Assembly (NCBI GenBank): GCA_028622995.1
Contig: JAJQJQ010000023.1
Location: 3,100,001-3,164,000 of the forward strand
Source of the DNA: Panagrolaimus kolymaensis
Lineage: Eukaryota; Nematoda; Chromadorea; Rhabditida; Panagrolaimidae
Direction: 5' to 3'
DNA: 64,000 nt
A model generated the notes under the pieces. The model ran no database searches, had not been told where the DNA came from, and saw only the letters and a program-made list of their open reading frames with translations. Both the position numbers and the translations under genes were made by a program. Numbering within the stretch: the stretch's first letter is position 1; the number at the start of each line of letters is the position of its first letter. Positions 47,151 to 60,223 of the stretch are shown piece after piece.

Positions 47151-50121
47151 TTAATAAGTTTTAATTTTTATAACATCACTGAGGTAAATGCTCCAATAAG
47201 CAAAATTAAATAAAATAAATGCCACGGGAAATACCATTCTGAAAATCAAGCAAAAAGATTATTACTTGCTTGTATTTTGGTTTTGAAAAGGTGGATTTTA
47301 CCTTGCAACAATATCAATCCTTTCCGCTCTTCCTTTGGTTGATAACATGCTACACCATCGAACCAATTCAACCCTTTTTCTTTGACCAACATAAACGAGG
47401 TCATTAAATTCGGGAAGTTGGGTCCAATCGGGTTCATTCTGTCTTAAAGCTTGTTGATCTTGAACAGCCACAGATTGTAGTTCATGATTTTCATCGTCTT
47501 GATCATATTGTAAACTTAATCGAAGCTTTCGATTCTTTCGAAGAAGTCCTTTCTTTTCAACGGATTTTTTTCTTCCAAAAAAGTTTGATAACACAGAAGA
47601 TTTATGGTCATTTTCAATGGTATTTGCTGCAACATTGGAAAGTCTCGTTCGATTATATGCAATTTTTCGCATTTGTCGATGCTCTTCTAATATTCCCATA
47701 TAATTTACAACAGCATATTCGATGAGACTTGCAAAAATGAAAACTAAAATGTTTTTTATGATTTTAGGAAAAAACCAAAAATGATATTTACTCACTTCCA
47801 CAACTTCCAATCCAAACATCGATGGCTTTGCTATAACTTACAGGAGGCAAATTTGAGTTTATTGCTGCAATTTTAAAACCCTTTTATTTTCTAAAACTTT
47901 GAGTTAATGTGAAACTTACAATGATGAGTAACAATCATCGTTAAAAGTGTAACAATCGCAAGTGGAACTCTTGCAGCGGTGGATTTCCAATCAATCCAAT
48001 ATGAAACCCATGAAACGCCCACAAGCATAGCTGACCTTAAATTAAATTATTAAATCTTATCTTTAAAAATGGTGAAGAGCTTACGGTATATAAAGTTGTA
48101 ACAAAAAGTATGAAAAAACCCGACTTAATGTTATGTTTACCCGTAAACAAGAATAAGTGCCAGTGTTGGTAACACTATCACATGTTGCATTGGAATATTC
48201 GGATATAACAAAATTAGGCATGGCTCCGTTCGCACCTTCATGCATGTTTATGCCATTGATATCCCATTTATAAATAATATCATTTGTTGTGTAAGCATCT
48301 TAAATAAAACAATTATGCTTTTGATAAAAGCTATCTATCTACTTACAACTAGCAAAATCAATAACACATTTTTGAACATCCATTGGATATTTTACTAAAA
48401 AACGATAAAAATAAGAATGTTAAGGCTAAAATAAAAGCTTACAAAGATTCATATTGCATGCTAAAATTAGAGTTAAACGACGATTGTAAAATATTTTTCC
48501 ATCGGAGCGAATCCTGATATATTTATTTTCCTAAAAATCCAATTATTTGAAACTTAATGAAGCTTTATGAAGATGGAAGAGTGAGTACCTGATCAAGCAT
48601 ATGATACCATCCATTTCTTTCATTTTGGAAAAATGTATCCTGGAAAATTTATAGTTTCATAATTTTCTTTACTTTTTCGAAATAAAATTTCAAAGCATAG
48701 TTTTTATAAGTTTTAAGTTTTAAATACTTCTTTTTTTAAATTAATAATAAAAACTAACCGGAATCCAAAGTGTTTGGTCTTTAGCAACATTAATAAAATC
48801 AAAATTTCTAAATTCTGAATGATGGGTAAATCTAAGCCTTTCATCAAACCATTCTTGTTGAAAACGAAATTGTGCTTTAAACTCCATATTTTTTTCACTC
48901 ACTGCTCCTATGGATCTTATGTTTAAACTCGTATGAACCACCACTGGTCCTCGCTTTTCCATTGTGGGATCATTACCAAAAGGTCGTACAGCAGGATCAT
49001 AACCTTCAAGAAGTTCACAAATGGTCATTTGTTCCCTCCATGCTTGATAATTGGTTGTTCGACGATTGAAAGCTGTTCTTTTACTGCAAAAATAAGTGCA
49101 ATGACATCGTAGCTTGAATTAAGTTAGAAACAAAAGCACAGTCGAAGTTTAATTTTCAGTAGTATTAAATGTGCGTAAAAAAGGAGCGTTTATAATATTT
49201 GATTATAGTATTGCTAGGAAAAGCTCTGGGATAATGTCATAAAGCTTCAAAGAGGCATCACAAAAATAGATTTATAATTTCGTTTTAGAATGTTTTTATT
49301 TTCGAATAATTGGAACAAATAGAAAAAAGTGTTGACATCTTTAGTGGAAAAGTTTTAAAATCTCTTAAAGGCTTCAGACATAAACACGTAGTCTCACGTA
49401 GGCATGGCTCGTGTCATAATGTCATCAAACCTCTTAAAAATGTCATCCAATTACGAATTTTTCTCTGGTGAAAATCTGTAAAAGCCATGCTGTAGATCTC
49501 GCGAAGCTCTACAACATGGCTTTTACAGATTTTCTCCAGAGAAAAATTCCTAATTCAAAAAGTTTTTGATGACATTCGATGACATCGGGGCCTGCGGGGC
49601 CTTGTCATCAAAACTTTTTGAGTTACGAATTTTTCTGTGAGAAAAATCTGTAAAAGCCATGTTGTAGAGCTCCACGTGGCCGATAATATTCCATTAACCG
49701 ATTTTCTCCAGAGAAAAATTCGTAACTCAAACCTTTCGATGACATCGATGACACGAGCCATGCCTAGTCTCACGATCACTTGCTCCATTTTTAATTACCT
49801 TTGTTAAAATTTATGCACTAAAGTTCTTTAGTGAAATGGGAAGGCTTCAAAAAAAAAAGCTCGCAAAGCCTCGTATACTTTTGATTCATTTTAATGAAAA
49901 TGTCAAAAATCTAAATTTCAAGCTATGGATATCATAAACTCGTCTTTTGAAAATGTTTGACAAGGCCATTAATTAATAAATGCAACCAAAACCAGCATAC
50001 AAAATAAAGGGATAATTAGAAAATCTTAAACTTACCAACTGGGTTTTTTCTTTTTGCTTTTCCCCGAAACAGTAATAACAAAAAATAAAATTAAAAATAT
50101 CGTAGATGATTTCAGCCTCAT
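47151..50121 (-). CDS. Cys-loop ligand-gated anion channel subunit (GluCl-like), 508 aa
   Basis: Ten exons: 50121-50036, 49083-48759, 48639-48589, 48530-48443, 48394-48347, 48298-48085, 48035-47920, 47864-47796, 47743-47302, 47238-47151. A signal peptide ([15 protein letters not shown]) is followed by the ligand-binding domain. The canonical 13-residue Cys-loop lies between Cys179 and Cys193 ([15 protein letters not shown]), and loop C has a second Cys pair ([13 protein letters not shown]), the GluCl/GlyR trait. M1 starts [15 protein letters not shown]2 is [15 protein letters not shown], then [17 protein letters not shown] leads to M3, a long basic loop and M4. The PAR filter of anion channels reads AAR here, and position 2' is Pro. 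The nearest class is glutamate-gated chloride (glc/avr). The exact ligand is unknown. Confidence 0.9.
49391..49774. mobile_element. 368-bp hAT-type MITE with perfect 8-bp target duplication
   Basis: The element spans 49399-49766 and is flanked by GTCTCACG at 49391-49398 and 49767-49774. Terminal repeats start TAGGCATGGCTCGTGTCAT and match for the first 19 bp, with a further partial match to about 27 bp. The interior holds two back-to-back palindromes built on the same unit (TTACGAATTTTTCT followed by AATCTGTAAAAGCCATG). It is non-coding and lies inside intron 1 of the Cys-loop channel gene. Confidence 0.88.
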
Positions 50122-51800
50122 TGTTATTGCCACAAATATTTATTATACTACCAAAAAATTCAAAAATCTTTTTCTTTCACATTCGTGTAAATAATTCTTT
50201 GTTCTTTCAACTGAAGCATGCATAAGAAAAAAAAGTCTGAAAGAAGAAGCTGAATGACGTACGTTTAAAAAAAATATTCAAAACAAAGAATCTTCGGCTT
50301 TGAAGAAGAAGAAATAAAAAAAAGCCACGGACAAAGAAGAACCAAAAAGGGGAAGGAAAGAAGACTCCATGTTTTTTTCTTTCTTCTTCGTTGCATCGAC
50401 TTGAAGCAAGTTAGTTAGTTCATCGACGTCCTCTTATTTTTTGTTTGTTGCGGCGCGGTAATTCAATTTCATCGAAGAAAAGAAGATGCATTTGCGCATG
50501 CTTCTTCGTACTTTTTCTTTTTCTCCTTCGGTGGCAGAAATGAAGAAAAACAAAGTTGAAAAATAGCTAAGAAATAAAAAAAAGGAAAAGAAAGAAAAGT
50601 TTTTTTATCCATTGAAAAAAGGGAAAATTCGCTAGAAATGTTATTACTAAATAACGGCGGCAAAAGGAAGAAGAAAAATATTGAGACGACGATGTCTTTG
50701 AAGAAAAAAAAGAAGCTTAAATCTCATTTATTTATAAGTGATGATAGAAGTACATACAAGTTTAAACCTTTTTTTATAAATGTGAGAAATGTTAAACAAA
50801 AAAGGAAGTTAATAAAAAAAATAGTTATAATTTTTCTGAGAAACGATATTTACTAAGTATAAGCAGAAGAGTAATTTATTTTTATATAAACGAACAAGAA
50901 GCGAGAAGCGTTATCATCTTTTTAATGAGAGTTACTAGGCCATACATTTGTTTTACAGAAAAAAATATTTTTAAACTGGATAAAATTACTATTGTTTCCT
51001 CTTCTTCATTTTTATAAAACAAATGTAAATATTTAAAAATAAATAAACGAAAGAATAGCATTTTTTGGATGTCAAAAAAATAGCAACAGAAAAATTACAA
51101 AGTTTCAATTCTAGGTTTATGGGTGTTGCAGAAGGCATACGATAATTTACAAAGCAATTTTATTTATCTTATTTACTAAGGCAACATCATCATCTTCTTG
51201 ACCGATTTTGTTTCACGTTTTAAAATTAAAAATACTTTGAAAATAAAAAAGCAAACAAAAAACGGAAGTCAAAACAACAAATATTTTTCTTGGCACTTGT
51301 TTCACCTGCAAAAAAAGAAGCAAGCATTCATTCGGTCTTTCAAAAAAGAATGCATAGTAACAAAAAAAGTACTTTTGCTTTCGATAAAAAAAAATATGTA
51401 TGGAAAGTAGTTGAAGTAACTCTGAATTTTTTTATTTTTGCCGCAAAAATAAGTGGCCTTTTTTCTTCTTCTTCTGCTTGTCAATTTAAAGGTGGACTAA
51501 CCAACCAACATAGAGGACTTCAAATTGTAATAGCACAGATGACGCTTATTGATTGCTTCAGTGAAAAAAGAGGGGAAAGATTATTAAAAGCTTAAAAACA
51601 AAAAGCATATCAAATTTCCATTTTTCTAAATCTTAAAAAGTAGGCGTGTTGCCATTTGAGAGAGAGAAAAAATAAACGTATAAAATGCAATTTTTTAACT
51701 CTAAAGATTGATTGCTCGACGTTAAAAAAAACAAACAAAAGTTTTAAACTATTTTATTCCTACATAATAAAAATAATAACAACAACAATCAAATTTAATT
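50122..51800. other. Intergenic region
   Basis: 1.7 kb between two minus-strand genes. Poly-A-driven frames only (for example 50638-50856 and 51290-51595). It holds the promoter of the channel gene and the mrpl-50 3' UTR. Confidence 0.5.
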
Positions 51801-52802
51801 CTAAAGCGATCTCTTCTTAAACTTTTTATCAACATAACGATCCATCTTTTGAGTAACTTCAGGATCAAACGGCATTCCAGCATCCGGGCGAGTCCAATCA
51901 AAAGCTTGATCATCGTAATCATACCATTCTTTCTTGGGTTTGAATGAGCGATATAGTCGTTTATTTCGAAGACTAATAACTTGACCACTAGTACCAGGAT
52001 AAGCAGTAATGCCTAAAAAGGATAAAAAAAAATTAAAGGAAATCAAGGAAATGAATAATATGCCTCCATGTAAGGCTTCAGTATCATTGGGATGAAAGCG
52101 AACAGGATGTTCTCGAATAGCCAAATTTTCAGGAAGAGAATCATCACGAGCCATTTGTGTATATTTTGTTGTATTTGAAATTGGAGTCGAATAAAATTCA
52201 AGAACATCAGCAGCAGTTTTCATTTTGTGTAAATCTGAATTTGGAATATAAAGACCAATTTGCGACGCAATAGTTTCAATAATCTAAAATTATTCTTTAA
52301 CAACACAAAATTTTTCTTATCAAAAGCATACTTTAAACTTTAATTTGACGTCAGAGATAGTAAATTCTTTCCAATCACCACTAACTTCTGCACTTGATGT
52401 AACAGCATCTCCAACAATGGATTCAATATCTGCAGGAGGAGAATATGCAATGTTAAATTTTAATAACCTAAAAGTAAACGATAAATGTGAAAATAAACGA
52501 GGTTTTAAAGCTTACCCTCGAGCGCGAACTTCATCCATATATTTAGTTTTGTCTGAAATAACCATAAAGGATTTGGGTTTGACAGCAGGAGTAACATCGA
52601 CATCTGTTTGTATTGAAGAAAGTTTAGATCGTAATTTTTCCTTAAAAAAAAGAAGAGTAAAACAACATTATAATTATGAATGAAAGAAAAAAACCTTTTG
52701 TTCAGGAGTTAAACTTGTTGGAACATCACTTTTGAATCGGTATGATAAACATTGAATTGAAGAATGAGCTCGTGGAAGTTTAGCAACACATCTCGGTAAC
52801 AT
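51801..52802 (-). CDS. mrpl-50: Mitochondrial ribosomal protein L50, 266 aa
   Basis: Exons: 52802-52695, 52640-52516, 52467-52332, 52283-52064, 52012-51801. The L50 core is visible at residues about 115-180 (DVKLKFKIIETIASQIG, VPN-type YIPNSDLHKMK, DVLEFYSTPIS, LPENLAI), the same order as human MRPL50. The N-terminus is basic and hydroxylated without acids (MLPRCVAKLPRAHSSIQ), a mitochondrial presequence. A C-terminal extension of about 80 residues (WYDYDDQAFDWTRPD) goes beyond the human protein. Exon 2 uses an AAG acceptor; the donor after exon 4 is GC rather than GT. The ATG directly abuts an acceptor AG, so the mRNA is probably trans-spliced. Confidence 0.92.
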
Positions 52803-53045
52803 CTGTAAAAAATAGGGCAGAGTTTTGGTAAAATTTGATAAAGATTCCAACAACAGCAAAAAAAATTGTAAAACGTTTGAGCCAAGTCAAAAAAAAATTT
52901 AATGATTTTTTTCGATTTTTTTCGTGGTGAAACTTTTTTCAAACGTTTACTATTGAAAAAAAAGTGCTTCAGCCAATTTTGTTTGAATAAAAATTAAATT
53001 TTCTGTTTCTAATTATTCTTTAATTTTTTGTTGTTGGTATAAATT
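52803..53045. promoter_or_regulatory. Divergent promoter of mrpl-50 and the alanyl-tRNA synthetase
   Basis: 243 bp between two oppositely oriented start codons. On the minus strand a pyrimidine tract ending in CAG touches the mrpl-50 ATG, a likely spliced-leader acceptor. Two translation-related genes, perhaps both mitochondrial, share this interval. Confidence 0.5.
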
Positions 53046-54718
<1,673 letters not shown>

Positions 54719-54865
54719 TTGTTATTTTTTTATATGATGCAATATTTTTCTCATTAAATACATTATTTCTTTTCTTTTGTTGTTTTTTGACTTCTAATAG
54801 GGTTCTTAATCCCTGTATTATCTTTTTTCATGGACTTTGCAACTTTATAGTTTCTAGTTTTTAGA
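54719..54865 (+). promoter_or_regulatory. Operon-like intercistronic region
   Basis: 147 bp between the synthetase stop and the next ATG on the same strand. It contains ATTAAA (a likely poly-A signal) followed by a strongly T-rich stretch. It ends in GTTTTTAG at 54864, one base before the ATG. This is the layout expected of an SL2-type operon junction, and the interval is short for an independent promoter. Confidence 0.6.
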
Positions 54866-55696
54866 ATGTTTGGTATTTCAACATTTCTTGAAGATTATGG
54901 CTGGCATCTATTGGGTGGATCCATAGTACTTGGTTTTGTTTATTTCAAGTATTTGAAGCCTGCGATTAATAATTATTTTCACCAACGAAATCTTCGGCAA
55001 TTAAAGAAATTTGGTAAGGGTTTCATCAAAATTATTTTTTAACAAGAATTTTTTTTCAGACAAAAATGTAGCTGAAAAATATGGTGATAAGATGAAAGCT
55101 GCACGTGAAAAGCAATACCAAGACTATTTGGCTGAAGCTGCATTGGAACAAGAAAAAGCAGCTCAAAGACAAAGACTCCGTGAAGAAAAAGATCGAGATG
55201 AAAGTTTTAATGAATCTGTTGGAAATTCGTTGAATGCAAGCCTTCTCATCGATCCTATTGATGATTCTGAAGATTATGTTATGCGAAAAATTAACTCAAA
55301 GAAAGTTGTAATTTTTTCCAAAAGAAGTTGTCCGTTCTGTGTGTACGTTTTCTCTTCTTTCTTTTTTTTGTTGACATTAATTGAGCGATTTAATTTTAGA
55401 AAAGCTAAGCAAGCATTAAGTTCGTTCCGTTTATCTAAAGAAGACTATGAAGTTATTGAACTTGATGATTATCCTGGAAAGATGGCTCATAAAATTCAAA
55501 GTACTCTTGAAAAAATGACTGGTGCTCATTCTGTTCCTCGTGTCTTCATTAATGAACGTTGTATTGGAGGTGGTGACGATACTGTAGCTGCTTTGAGGTA
55601 ATGTGTTTGCTGTTATTTTTTCCTTAATGTTTTATTTTCTTTTTTTACAGGGATGGAAGACTTGAAAGTTGGCTACGTGAAGCAAATGTCATCTAA
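54866..55696 (+). CDS. Selenoprotein S/VIMP-like membrane anchor fused to a dithiol glutaredoxin, 224 aa
   Basis: Exons: 54866-55013, 55060-55342, 55400-55597, 55651-55696. Residues 1-115 look like selenoprotein S (VIMP): EDYGWHLLGGSIVLGFVYF membrane span, then an Arg/Lys-rich helix (KYGDKMKAAREKQYQDYLA and a Glu/Arg-rich continuation). In vertebrates that region recruits p97/VCP and Derlin at the ER. Residues 128-224 form a classical glutaredoxin: VVIFSKRSCPFCVKAKQAL with active site CPFC (140-143), the TVP-type cis-Pro site (GAHSVPRVFIN) and GGGDD for glutathione. Exon 2 alone encodes the anchor helix and the start of the glutaredoxin in one frame, so the fusion is not a gene-joining artefact. 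There is no in-frame UGA. Confidence 0.88.
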
Positions 55697-55988
55697 GCTT
55701 CTTATGCTTTTGCAACAGTTCTCAAAAAGTCCAAATGGCGTTAAGCGTGTTTTCCTTATCATTATTTCTTTGTTGAAAAAAATTATATTGTGCTTTGTTT
55801 TTGATTTCATTCCATGTTTAATTTTTTTTATTCAATTGTCTGTTAAAGTTTTTTTTGATAATTGATAAAGTTTTTAAAGCAGTTTATTGAAGGGTTGAAT
55901 TGAAATAATATTTGATAAAGTTGAAAGCGGATAACGCGTTTGTGTTGTAAGGTCTGGTTGTAAAAGGCATTAATGTTATTTTGATTAG

Positions 55989-56003
55989 CGTGAGAAGCAG
56001 ACT
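55989..56003 (+). promoter_or_regulatory. Leader acceptor before the SLC7 gene
   Basis: TTTTGATTAG ends at 55988, 15 nt before the ATG, and the preceding gene ends 307 bp upstream. It could be a third cistron of the same cluster, or a separate trans-spliced gene. Confidence 0.4.
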
Positions 56004-57887
56004 ATGCATACCGGAAATGGCAATAAAATTGGTGTTTTTGAAGCCATTGCTTATTGTATTGGAGATATTATCGGATCAGGTAAGTTTATGATTTCCTAAA
56101 AAGATTATAAAATAAGTTTTTAAAGGAATTTTTGTTTCACCAACTTCGATATTAAAACACAGTGGAAGTTTGGGATTATCATTAATTATTTGGAGCGCTG
56201 GTGCTTTAATTTCTATTGTTGGTGCGCTTGTCTATGTTGAGCTTGGAACTAAAATTCGTAAAAGCGGCTGTGATTTTGCTTATCTTTCTCATGTTCGATG
56301 GTATCCATTTGCATCGGCATTCCTTTTTGTTGCCACAACTTTAACGTATCCATCAATTTTGGCTATTCAAACTATGGCATTTGGTGAATATTTTGTTAAA
56401 GGCATTAATCAAGCTTTTAATAAAGATCTTCCAACTACTGGTCATGTCGTTCCAAGGCTTATTGGATTCTCCGCTCTTTTGCCTCTGGCATTTATTAATT
56501 TATTTTCATTGAGAAAATTTGCAGGACGATTTCAAATATTTGTTACAATAATAAAACTATTTGTTATTTTAATTATTATTGGAACTGGTTTTTGGTTTAT
56601 GGCTATCAAAGGTATATGCAACCAACAACTTATTAATGATTAAAAAGGTCACTGCTTCTTTTTTTTTCAGGTAAAACTGAAAACTTTCATAATAGTTTTG
56701 AAGGAACAACGAAAAGTGCAGATGATGTTGTTATCGCTTTGTATAATGGTTTATTCGCTTATAATGGGTTTGATATCCTCAATTTTGGTACTGAAGAAAT
56801 AGAAAATCCTCGTCGAACTCTTCCAATTGCAGCATTTGTTGGAATTGGAGTTTCTGCGGTTGTTTATCTTTCAATGAATTTAGCATATTTTTCTATTTTA
56901 ACTGTTGAGGAATTTAAAGCTTCAGATACTGTTGCTGTGGTAAAAATATTTACCTTGCTCGCCATTGCTAAAGGTTAAATTTAGGATTTTGCAGCTAAAA
57001 CACTTGGAGGATTTCATTATGCAATACCATTTTTAATTGCCATTTTACTTTTGGGTTCTATGAATTCAACGGTATTTGGTTCAAGTCGATATTTATTTGC
57101 TGGAGCAAAGCGTGGAATTATGCCTGGGCCTTTAAAATGCGCTCATCCTATTTCAATGAGTCCAAGAGCCGCGGTGCTTGTTGAAGTATGTAATTTTACC
57201 ATTTTTAAATCTTAAGGATCAAATAATAAAGTAGTATTGCAGATGTGTGTTGCGATTGGAATATCATTTCTTGGAAATTTAGAGCAACTCTTAAATTACA
57301 TGACTTATGCTATTTGGATGCAACGTACAGTGGTTCAGGTGGCATTATTGTATATGAGATTCAAACATTTTCCTGTTCCTGCTGATTCGATTCAAAATCC
57401 AATTTTTGTTCCTATTTTATTTTTATGCATTTGCATCGCTCTTTTAGTTATACCTGTTAAAAATGTTAGCTTTTTTTTACAGAAAGTTTTGGTTTCACCG
57501 ATCAAAGTTCTTTTTTCAGGATTATCAAGTTGGACTTTATGGTGTTGGTTTTGTAATAGCTGGATTTATAATATATTTTATTTTTATTTTTCCTAAAAAA
57601 TTACCTAAATTTTTGATTAAATTTAATGGTAAAGAAGAATACTCAATTTTCCCCTTTTAATACTTTTGTTTGTTTTTTTAGAAAAACTAACAATTGCTAC
57701 CCAACTTTTGCTGAATACGATGCCAATCGAAGACGAAGATATCATTTCTTCCAAAACTATAGATGCTCATAGTGAAAATGAAAGTTGTGATAATATCACT
57801 AATAATTTAAGTAGCAATAATAATGATATAAATATTGTTAAACGTAAAATTACTGTTGATTCACATCGAGAATCTACCCATTTATAA
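56004..57887 (+). CDS. SLC7/LAT-type amino-acid transporter, 522 aa
   Basis: Exons: 56004-56079, 56126-56611, 56671-56939, 56985-57185, 57243-57464, 57520-57628, 57682-57887. It is an APC-superfamily permease of about 12 spans. The substrate-binding TM1 break is IGSGIFVSP. The consensus stretches YNGLFAYNGFDILNFGTEEI, ENPRRTLP and MNSTVFGSSRYLFAGAKRG (TM8) match light subunits of heteromeric transporters (the aat genes of C. elegans). The loop after TM3 (VKGINQAFNKDLPTTGHV) has no Cys, so the disulfide to a 4F2-type heavy chain is not possible at the usual place. The C-terminal tail is acidic then Asn-rich and cytosolic. Exon 2 uses an AAG acceptor. Confidence 0.93.
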
Positions 57888-59298
57888 ATTTTACGATTAT
57901 TCACTTTAGTTCAAAGTTTACTTTTTCATTCACGGGGTTTTTAACTTGCTATGTTTTTTTACAAAATGCGTTTTCTTTTTTGCAATTTCTTTTTTGCGGT
58001 ACTTGAAAACTAGAATAGTGTTATGTCAGCTTATTTTTTCTTGAATTTTTGAAGTGCTGCTTTTCTCATTCTCTCGTTAGGGAATCATTTTCTTCAACAT
58101 GAGCTTTTGCCATTCATGACGAGTAATCACTAACAGATTTTTTTAAGGTACAAAAACTATTGACTTTTATTTTTTGAACCAAATTTTTTTCCCAGAATTT
58201 AAATATGAAATTCGTCACAAAATTTTGTTACGTTCCAAGAAAAATTCCAAAACTTTTTTGTATGATTCATAAATAATGATATTCCCTTTTTTATGTTCCT
58301 CCTTTTTCCATTAATGAAAGAGACTCAAATGAATTGTTGATGAATCTGAGAACGTGAGAACTTAAAAATTTTTTTACTCTCTTTTCAAGTTTTTATTTTT
58401 GTTTTTAAAAAATCTCAGATTATAATTTTTGGTTTGAAGTTGAATAACGAAAAACTAAACCAATTAGATAGCTTTTGCTTTTCTTTCCACTGCTTTTCAA
58501 CCAAAGGAATCAAGCTTGAGCACTTTTCAATAAACTTGTCAAAACATTTTTTTCATGTTGCAAAGTTCGCAAGAGTGAGAAAGGAATTGTTGCGTAATTA
58601 ATTCACCTCATTGCCGCGCCATCGGTCCACTACTACCAAAAAAATGTTGCTTAATGCAGCATACATTTTAGGGGAGTCAAAAGTCCGGAAGAAAAATAGA
58701 AGCAAAAAATTCCCATAATATTGAATGGAGAAGAACCCTTTTAAAGAAACTTTCAACCTATTTTTTATTGCCCAAAAAACTTTTTTCTCGCGTGCTTTTT
58801 TTTTTCTTGAGATAAAAGCTTCATATTTCGTGTTTTTGTTTGCCACATAAAAAAGAGTTAGTTGTGTTTCTAATTGGCTGGTGTAGGAATAGTGTAAATT
58901 CAAAGAAGATCTTACTTACCACAATCGTTTCAAGTTTCATATTTTTTAGGCTTCCTTCTTCTCTCAATCTCAACAAGAAGGCATTCATAAATTCTGATGG
59001 TGATGTTGTTGTTGCTTTACATTTTTGCTTGAGTGCCACCACTTCTTCACCCATATACAAACACGGTCACAACCGGCTACGACGACGACCTGCAGTGCCA
59101 ACAAAAAAGTGTGGAGATTTGGCCAATTTCGAAAAAAAAATATTCCCTCAACATTTTAACGCTTCATTGCAATTTTTGCGCAGTTCCAGAATTATTATTT
59201 ATTCTTTTAATGTTACATTTTTAAATATATTTCTTTTTTTGCTCATGGTAGTATAAAGAAAGTACATTTTTTTCATCCGATTTACATATGTCTTTAAA
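57888..59298. other. Intergenic region
   Basis: 1.4 kb, AT-rich. Overlapping frames at 58598-59256 on both strands are mutually exclusive and biased, and I do not treat them as genes. Confidence 0.5.
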
Positions 59299-60151
59299 AT
59301 GGTGCTTATTGCAGTTTATATATTTTTAAGTGCATTTATTATTTCAATAATATCATCAACTTCACTTTCTGCAGGTAAAGTTTTTCAAAAAAAAAAATCA
59401 AGGATGAATATTTTTTTAACTGACCCTTTTCGTCATAGTCTTACTTGCATTTTTCACATTTCTTTTTACCTGCAAGTTTAGCGCAGTGGTTAGCGCGTTT
59501 GCATTTCATGAAGGAGAGCAATGATGCCTCAAAGCTCAATAGGCTTGAAGATATTGTGTAGAAAATTTACCTCACTGAGCTTTTCTTTTTTTCATTTAAA
59601 TAATTTTTTGCTGTTGTTGTAGCAAATAATATGTATAAACTAATGTGTTTTAAATGCAATATGCCCCATGAATGTTCGAATGGTTTTTGTTATGGAGATT
59701 ATTGCGTTAAATCGATTTGTAAGTTTTCCCCATTTTAAATTACATATATTCGAAACAAAAAAATTTTAAAATTTCAGCAGGAAATCATTATGTTAGCAAA
59801 GGTTGTGAAAATAAAAGCAGTAGGTTAGTAACTTCAATCACTCATTTTATTTTCCCCTTTTTATTTAACTATTTTTCTTTAATTATTAAGCTATCTTAGT
59901 GTTTATGCTCGAGGCATTTCTGAACGTTCCGAATCTAATGGAGCTGCCACAGATATAGGATGCGTGGAAACTGATCTCTTTGGAATTCCCAATACCGTTT
60001 GTTAGTTTTTATAGTTTTATAAATCTTCTCTAATATCCATATTTTTTTAGGTTATTGTAACAATGCGGATTATTGTAATATCTCCAATGCGTTAAAAATT
60101 GTAAAAATTATAGGTTTTATTGTTGTATTAAATATATTTTTGTTTATTTAA
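59299..60151 (+). CDS. Ly6/three-finger-type surface protein, probably GPI-anchored, 142 aa
   Basis: Exons: 59299-59374, 59623-59718, 59778-59823, 59891-60000, 60051-60151. It has a signal peptide (VLIAVYIFLSAFIISII) and then a Cys-rich domain: LMCFKCNMPHECSNGFCYGDYC, later GC and IGC, ending CYCNNADYCN. The final Cys-x-Cys-Asn-Asn-x-x-x-Cys-Asn motif is the hallmark of Ly6/uPAR and ET-module folds. A C-terminal hydrophobic tail with no cytosolic part (IIGFIVVLNIFLFI) predicts a GPI attachment signal. In nematodes such proteins act at neuronal or epidermal surfaces. Exon 4 uses an AAG acceptor. Intron 1 holds a tRNA-like sequence. Confidence 0.88.
59471..59545 (+). other. tRNA-like (SINE or tRNA pseudogene) sequence in an intron
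   Basis: TTAGCGCAGTGGTTAGCGCG at 59478-59497 is a full tRNA D-arm with a consensus pol III A box. A stem-like segment with a CAT triplet follows. A proper B box (GGTTCGANNCC) and a matching 3' acceptor strand are not found, so this is not a functional tRNA as it stands. It is either a tRNA-derived SINE head or a decayed tRNA gene. Confidence 0.45.
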
Positions 60152-60223
60152 AGAAGAAAATAAAATTTAAAATTATACAAAACCCGTAAAAAAACATGAG
60201 AAACTTTGGCAGAGAAAAAGTAT

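Noticed and set aside
50638..51595. Lys-rich frames upstream of the channel gene
   Set aside because: Pure poly-A/GA translation without structure.
54866..55696. Selenocysteine in the VIMP-glutaredoxin protein
   Set aside because: No in-frame UGA is present; the active site is Cys-Pro-Phe-Cys and the stop is UAA.
58598..59256. Overlapping frames of 79-138 codons on both strands
   Set aside because: They overlap in opposite strands and owe their length to A/T bias; no domain or splice structure.
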